Part shown: in pieces, positions 12,962 to 15,437 of the stretch
Numbering within the stretch: the first letter of the stretch is position 1
Layout: the number at the start of each line of letters is the position of its first letter
The notes under the pieces: generated by a model
The model's input: only the letters and a program-made list of their open reading frames with translations
What the model was told of the DNA's origin: nothing
Database searches by the model: none
Source of the DNA: JARDZU01 sp963730285
GTDB lineage: Bacteria; Actinomycetota; Acidimicrobiia; Spongiisociales; ZC4RG35
Reading direction: 5' to 3'
Assembly (NCBI GenBank): GCA_963730285.1
Contig: CAVSQY010000012.1
Location: 1-15,437 of the forward strand
Length of the DNA: 15,437 bases
Made by a program: the position numbers and the translations under genes

Positions 12962-13452
12962 TGGCGTATTTGCTGGATGCGGATGTCTTCATCCGTGCCA
13001 AGAACGACCACTACAGCTTCGACACCGTACCGGGCTTCTGGGATTGGCTTCAAAATGCCAACGCCCGGGGTGACGTGTTCAGCATTCAGAGGGTGAGAGA
13101 TGAACTGTTGGCCGGAGACGACGAGCTGGCCGAGTGGGCAGGGGACCGGCAGGACGAGTTCTTCCTCACTCCCGATGCGCCGACTCTCGCCGCCCTCGGG
13201 AACGTGTCAGCCTGGGCTAATCAGGAAGAGCGCTTCACGGATGCGGCTGTCAACACATTCCTCGCCAGTGCTGACTACTTCGTCGTTGGGCAGGCTATGA
13301 CGCGGGGATTCGTGGTCGTGACCCACGAGGTACCCGCTCCACAGTCGAGAACCAGCGTCAAATTGCCAGATGCTTGTACCGCCATGGGCGTGACGTACAT
13401 GAGCCCGTTCCGGATGCTCAGGGACGAGAACGCTGTGTTTGTACTTTCGTAA
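12961..13452 (+). CDS. DUF4411 PIN-like putative toxin
   Basis: A 163-residue protein with the DUF4411 signature: YLLDADVFIRAKNDHYSFD at the N-terminus, then PGFWDWL and a VFSIQRVRDELL segment. Acidic residues at Asp6, Glu48 and Asp105 (SADYF) are placed like the metal-binding carboxylates of PIN ribonucleases. Translationally coupled to the XRE-ImmA gene. A VapC-like RNase toxin role is inferred from fold and pairing; the RNA target is unknown. Confidence 0.85.
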   Translation: MAYLLDADVFIRAKNDHYSFDTVPGFWDWLQNANARGDVFSIQRVRDELLAGDDELAEWAGDRQDEFFLTPDAPTLAALGNVSAWANQEERFTDAAVNTFLASADYFVVGQAMTRGFVVVTHEVPAPQSRTSVKLPDACTAMGVTYMSPFRMLRDENAVFVLS

Positions 13453-13461
13453 CGAACCTCA

Positions 13462-13474
13462 GAACCAATGGTTC
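13462..13474. repeat. Small inverted repeat between convergent genes
   Basis: GAACC (13462-13466) and GGTTC (13470-13474) around AAT, in the 20 bp gap between the toxin stop and the convergent HTH gene. It could be a weak bidirectional terminator, but the stem is short and there is no T-run. Confidence 0.3.
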
Positions 13475-13706
13475 AGTCCTCGGCGTCAGGGTCATACCGG
13501 TTCGAGATCAACCAATCGAAGACCTCATGGCGTAGGAAGGTGAACTTCCGACCTCCAGGTTTGCGATGGGCGGGGATGATGCCCTCCCGCACCCATGCTC
13601 GGACGATTTGCTCATTGGTGCTCAATAGCTCCGCCAACTGTCTGGTATCCATGACGGCCGGGACTTCGGGGTACCAGCGGTCGTAGTCGATAGTTCCCTC
13701 GCTCAC
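13473..13706 (-). CDS. Small HTH (excisionase-like) DNA-binding protein, second of a pair
   Basis: A 77-residue protein whose core (about 18-68) is a MerR/AlpA-type HTH: MDTRQLAELLSTNEQIVRAW followed by REGIIPAHRKPGGRKFTFLR and HEVFDWLI. The GTG start overlaps the previous stop by 4 bp (GTGA). Convergent to the DUF4411 gene. It could be a second directionality factor or a regulator of the element. Confidence 0.75.
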   Translation of the reverse strand: MSEGTIDYDRWYPEVPAVMDTRQLAELLSTNEQIVRAWVREGIIPAHRKPGGRKFTFLRHEVFDWLISNRYDPDAED

Positions 13707-13942
13707 GACTCATCACGCTCCATGGGGCCTTCTTCGTCATCACCCACCCGCTGCATGGCAGCAAGGACTTCCTCACGGAAGAAGCGGAACTGCTGACCCC
13801 AGCGCATCGCCTTGAGCTGTTTGTTGTGGACCTTGTCCCGGACGTCACCGATGGTGCAGTGCATCATCTCGGCGACGTGGGCCGTGGTCAGGATCGGCGG
13901 ATAGAGCTGTCGCAGCTCATCGAATGGGTCAGGGTCGCTCAT
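13703..13942 (-). CDS. Small HTH DNA-binding protein, first of a pair
   Basis: A 79-residue protein with an HTH_17-type domain at about 17-63: LTTAHVAEMMHCTIGDVRDK, then LKAMRWGQQFRFFREEVLAAM. It is clearly related in layout to its downstream partner and to the excisionase-like protein at 10684-10959. The ATG follows a TATCAT -10 by about 9 nt and has no properly spaced Shine-Dalgarno, so near-leaderless initiation is likely. Confidence 0.75.
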   Translation of the reverse strand: MSDPDPFDELRQLYPPILTTAHVAEMMHCTIGDVRDKVHNKQLKAMRWGQQFRFFREEVLAAMQRVGDDEEGPMERDES

Positions 13943-13951
13943 TCCTGCCCG

Positions 13952-13957
13952 ATGATA
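13952..13957 (-). promoter_or_regulatory. -10 element of the twin-HTH operon
   Basis: TATCAT on the minus strand, 9 bp before the ATG at 13942. An 8 bp palindrome, CAACGTTG (13960-13967), sits immediately upstream and may be an autoregulatory site. The -35 is weak. Confidence 0.45.
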
Positions 13958-14193
13958 CTCAACGTTGTAACGAGAAGAAATACCCTCGAATCAGGGTGCA
14001 CACAGCGTCTCGTGGCCTTTGACACCTGAGCATCCGACGTGGCCATTCTGGGCCGAGGTACACCATGGTTGACGAATCAGAAGCGACTCGGCGATGGGTG
14101 AGCCATGTCATGTGCTGACGAAGATGTCCTTGGGCGGTCAGCGAGGGTCATGAACCAGGCCAACCCGGCCAGCGTCTAGATGTTGATGAGACA
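13958..14193. other. Intergenic region with possible promoter and very short ORFs
   Basis: Contains CCCT/AGGG around 13983-13996 (a 4 bp stem) and a consensus TTGACA (14019-14024) with only a poor -10 (CATTCT, 14044-14049). Two tiny ORFs follow: one from ATG 14064 (16-17 codons, preceded by GAGG) and one from ATG 14105 (24 codons). Neither is supported as a gene. The right boundary of the mobile region may lie here, but no copy of the tRNA-Phe 3' end was found. Confidence 0.4.
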
Positions 14194-15420
14194 ATGTCTC
14201 CTATGAGCGGCCGCGATGACGAGCGCAGGATTCGTACGGACGGTTCCTACCACAGTGATGCCCCCGAGCCCACAGGTGGCACAGAGAGAGTCTCCAAACG
14301 GACGGCTGCCCTAATCGCAGCGCTAACGCTGGCCGTCGGACTGCTGGCGGGCTCGATCATCAGCGGCGGGAGAGACAACACCCCAGTCGACGTGTCAGGA
14401 TCGACTGTGTTGTCCGCCGTGGCAACTAGCACCACCGCGGTCTTGACGACCACGACGCAGTCTCCTCCACCTACTTCGCAGAGATTTCCGCCGACGTCGC
14501 TGGAGGTCTTGAGAGGAGCTGAGGAACTCCGCGGCCTGGTGGTCGCGGCTCCCCATCCGGGCTCCTCGGGAGGAGCGCCCCTCTGGGTCCTGGGTGGAGA
14601 GGGGCTGGTCCGCCGGTATGAAGTGCCGCTGTGGCCGGGTGACTACCCCCACCCATTGATCCTGAGTAGTGGTCAAGTTGCCTTCGCCGATCTCGACAAA
14701 GTGTATCTGGTCGATGTCGATCTGAGCAGTCCACCTGAGGCCGTCTCCGAGGGCAGCTACTTGCTGCCTTCTGGGACTCCTGATCTGGTCTGGATCATTG
14801 GTGATGGAGCCACCTGGATCGCGCCGCTGGACACCAGCACCGGGGTCGTCGGGGAACAGACTGACGTTGCCGGGGTGGTCAGTTGGGCAGAGGCCGGTTT
14901 GGAATCGGGCGTTCTCGTCCTACCAGTGGACGAGGTCAACTTCGGTCGCGTCGCCTACTGGGCACCGGGTGCCGATCTCCAGCCGGTGGAGCTAGCAGGC
15001 CCAGACCCTCACCTAATCGCAAGCAGTGGCGCTCTGGCTGCGTTTCTGTCATCGGACAACACAGTTGAGATCCACGACGTTGCCAACTCAGCCACGGTCG
15101 GTCGGTTCTCACTTGACCTCGACGGATCAATCGGAGTGAGTGGCTGCCTCTCGCCGGACGGGTCATCGATCGCCTTGTATGGCGAGGAAGTCCGCGACGT
15201 CGTCGTAAGCTCGACCACCGGCGAGGTCCTCCACGAACTCGAGGACGTCGAACATGAGAAGCTCAATTGGATAACGACAGACCAACTTGTCGTACAGACC
15301 GTGGCCGATGAGGGGAGGATTCTCCAGATGATCGACCTCACGGCCGGCATCACCATCGACATTGCCTCCCTCTCTGGACTTGGTAGTTGGTGGATGACCG
15401 CCAGCGGATCTAACTGCTGA
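14194..15420 (+). CDS. Membrane-anchored extracytoplasmic protein, possibly beta-propeller
   Basis: A 408-residue protein. A polar cytoplasmic N-terminus (1-36) is followed by one membrane helix at about 37-57 (TAALIAALTLAVGLLAGSII), a Thr/Ser/Pro-rich linker (about 60-101) and a C-terminal region rich in short beta-strand patterns. LSPDGSSIALYGEE and similar segments recall WD40/TolB-like propeller blades. It is probably a type II membrane protein displaying a propeller-like domain outside the cell. No catalytic motif was seen. ATG 14194 is chosen; ATG 14203 is an alternative, and neither has a strong Shine-Dalgarno. A GAGAC-AAT-GTCTC inverted repeat (14188-14200) spans the first start codon. 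Confidence 0.7.
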   Translation: MSPMSGRDDERRIRTDGSYHSDAPEPTGGTERVSKRTAALIAALTLAVGLLAGSIISGGRDNTPVDVSGSTVLSAVATSTTAVLTTTTQSPPPTSQRFPPTSLEVLRGAEELRGLVVAAPHPGSSGGAPLWVLGGEGLVRRYEVPLWPGDYPHPLILSSGQVAFADLDKVYLVDVDLSSPPEAVSEGSYLLPSGTPDLVWIIGDGATWIAPLDTSTGVVGEQTDVAGVVSWAEAGLESGVLVLPVDEVNFGRVAYWAPGADLQPVELAGPDPHLIASSGALAAFLSSDNTVEIHDVANSATVGRFSLDLDGSIGVSGCLSPDGSSIALYGEEVRDVVVSSTTGEVLHELEDVEHEKLNWITTDQLVVQTVADEGRILQMIDLTAGITIDIASLSGLGSWWMTASGSNC

Positions 15421-15437
15421 CCGGCTGCATCGTCCAG

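Noticed and set aside
14064..14179. Two tiny ORFs (ATG 14064 and ATG 14105) that could be halves of a broken gene
   Set aside because: Too short and without homology; only the GAGG before 14064 and TTGACA at 14019 support them.
13900..14193. attR copy of the tRNA-Phe 3' end
   Set aside because: Searched by eye for CTGACCACC, GACGCCGTC and T-arm fragments; no convincing match.
1..15437. CRISPR array or rRNA genes
   Set aside because: No regularly spaced direct repeats and no rRNA-like sequence were seen.

Overview
The window looks like a high-GC actinobacterial chromosome. Base composition, frequent GTG and TTG starts, leaderless-looking promoters, Thr/Ser-rich lipoprotein linkers and short overlapping stop/start junctions all fit Actinomycetota. 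Assignment to an Acidimicrobiia-like lineage is an inference. There are two parts: a metal-handling cluster (about 0.5-8.4 kb) and, after two tRNA genes, an accessory region with an integrase (about 9.0-13.95 kb). A surface-protein gene follows at the right end.

Metal cluster. A fragment of a DUF4386-type membrane protein runs off the left edge on the minus strand. A plus-strand operon then encodes a multi-pass membrane protein, a heme-binding lipoprotein (HmuT), a FecCD permease (HmuU) and the ATPase (HmuV), with overlapping genes throughout. This is a complete heme (or similar metal-chelate) importer. Directly after hmuV lies the C-terminal half of a cupredoxin-like protein with a Met/Asp-rich 3 x 27 bp repeat. 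Next is a copper module: a sigma70 promoter overlapped by a CsoR operator, csoR with the Cys-His-Cys copper site, and a His-rich CPH-type copper P-type ATPase (CopB). Convergent to it is a three-gene minus-strand organomercury operon, merR - thioredoxin-like protein - merB. It is driven by a textbook MerR promoter (19 bp spacer, perfect 10-3-10 inverted repeat) whose start site nearly coincides with the merR ATG. No merA is present in the window.

tRNA region. tRNA-Asp(GTC) and tRNA-Phe(GAA) lie in tandem behind a good promoter. The tRNA-Phe has an unusual T-loop and an encoded CCA. It is followed by a minus-strand cassette: a small hypothetical protein, a tyrosine integrase, an excisionase-like HTH protein, and a coiled-coil protein ending in a SEC-C zinc motif. 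This order resembles one end of a tRNA-targeting integrative element, but no second att site was found.

Candidate defence or toxin-antitoxin locus. A 77 bp region of nested inverted repeats, with perfect 16 bp arms, separates the SEC-C gene from a divergent pair: an XRE-ImmA/IrrE metalloprotease and a DUF4411 PIN-like toxin. Two tandem small HTH proteins lie convergent to that pair. The combination of SEC-C coiled-coil protein, XRE-ImmA, DUF4411 and twin HTH proteins is the best candidate here for an incompletely described system. The window ends with a membrane-anchored extracytoplasmic protein of unknown function.
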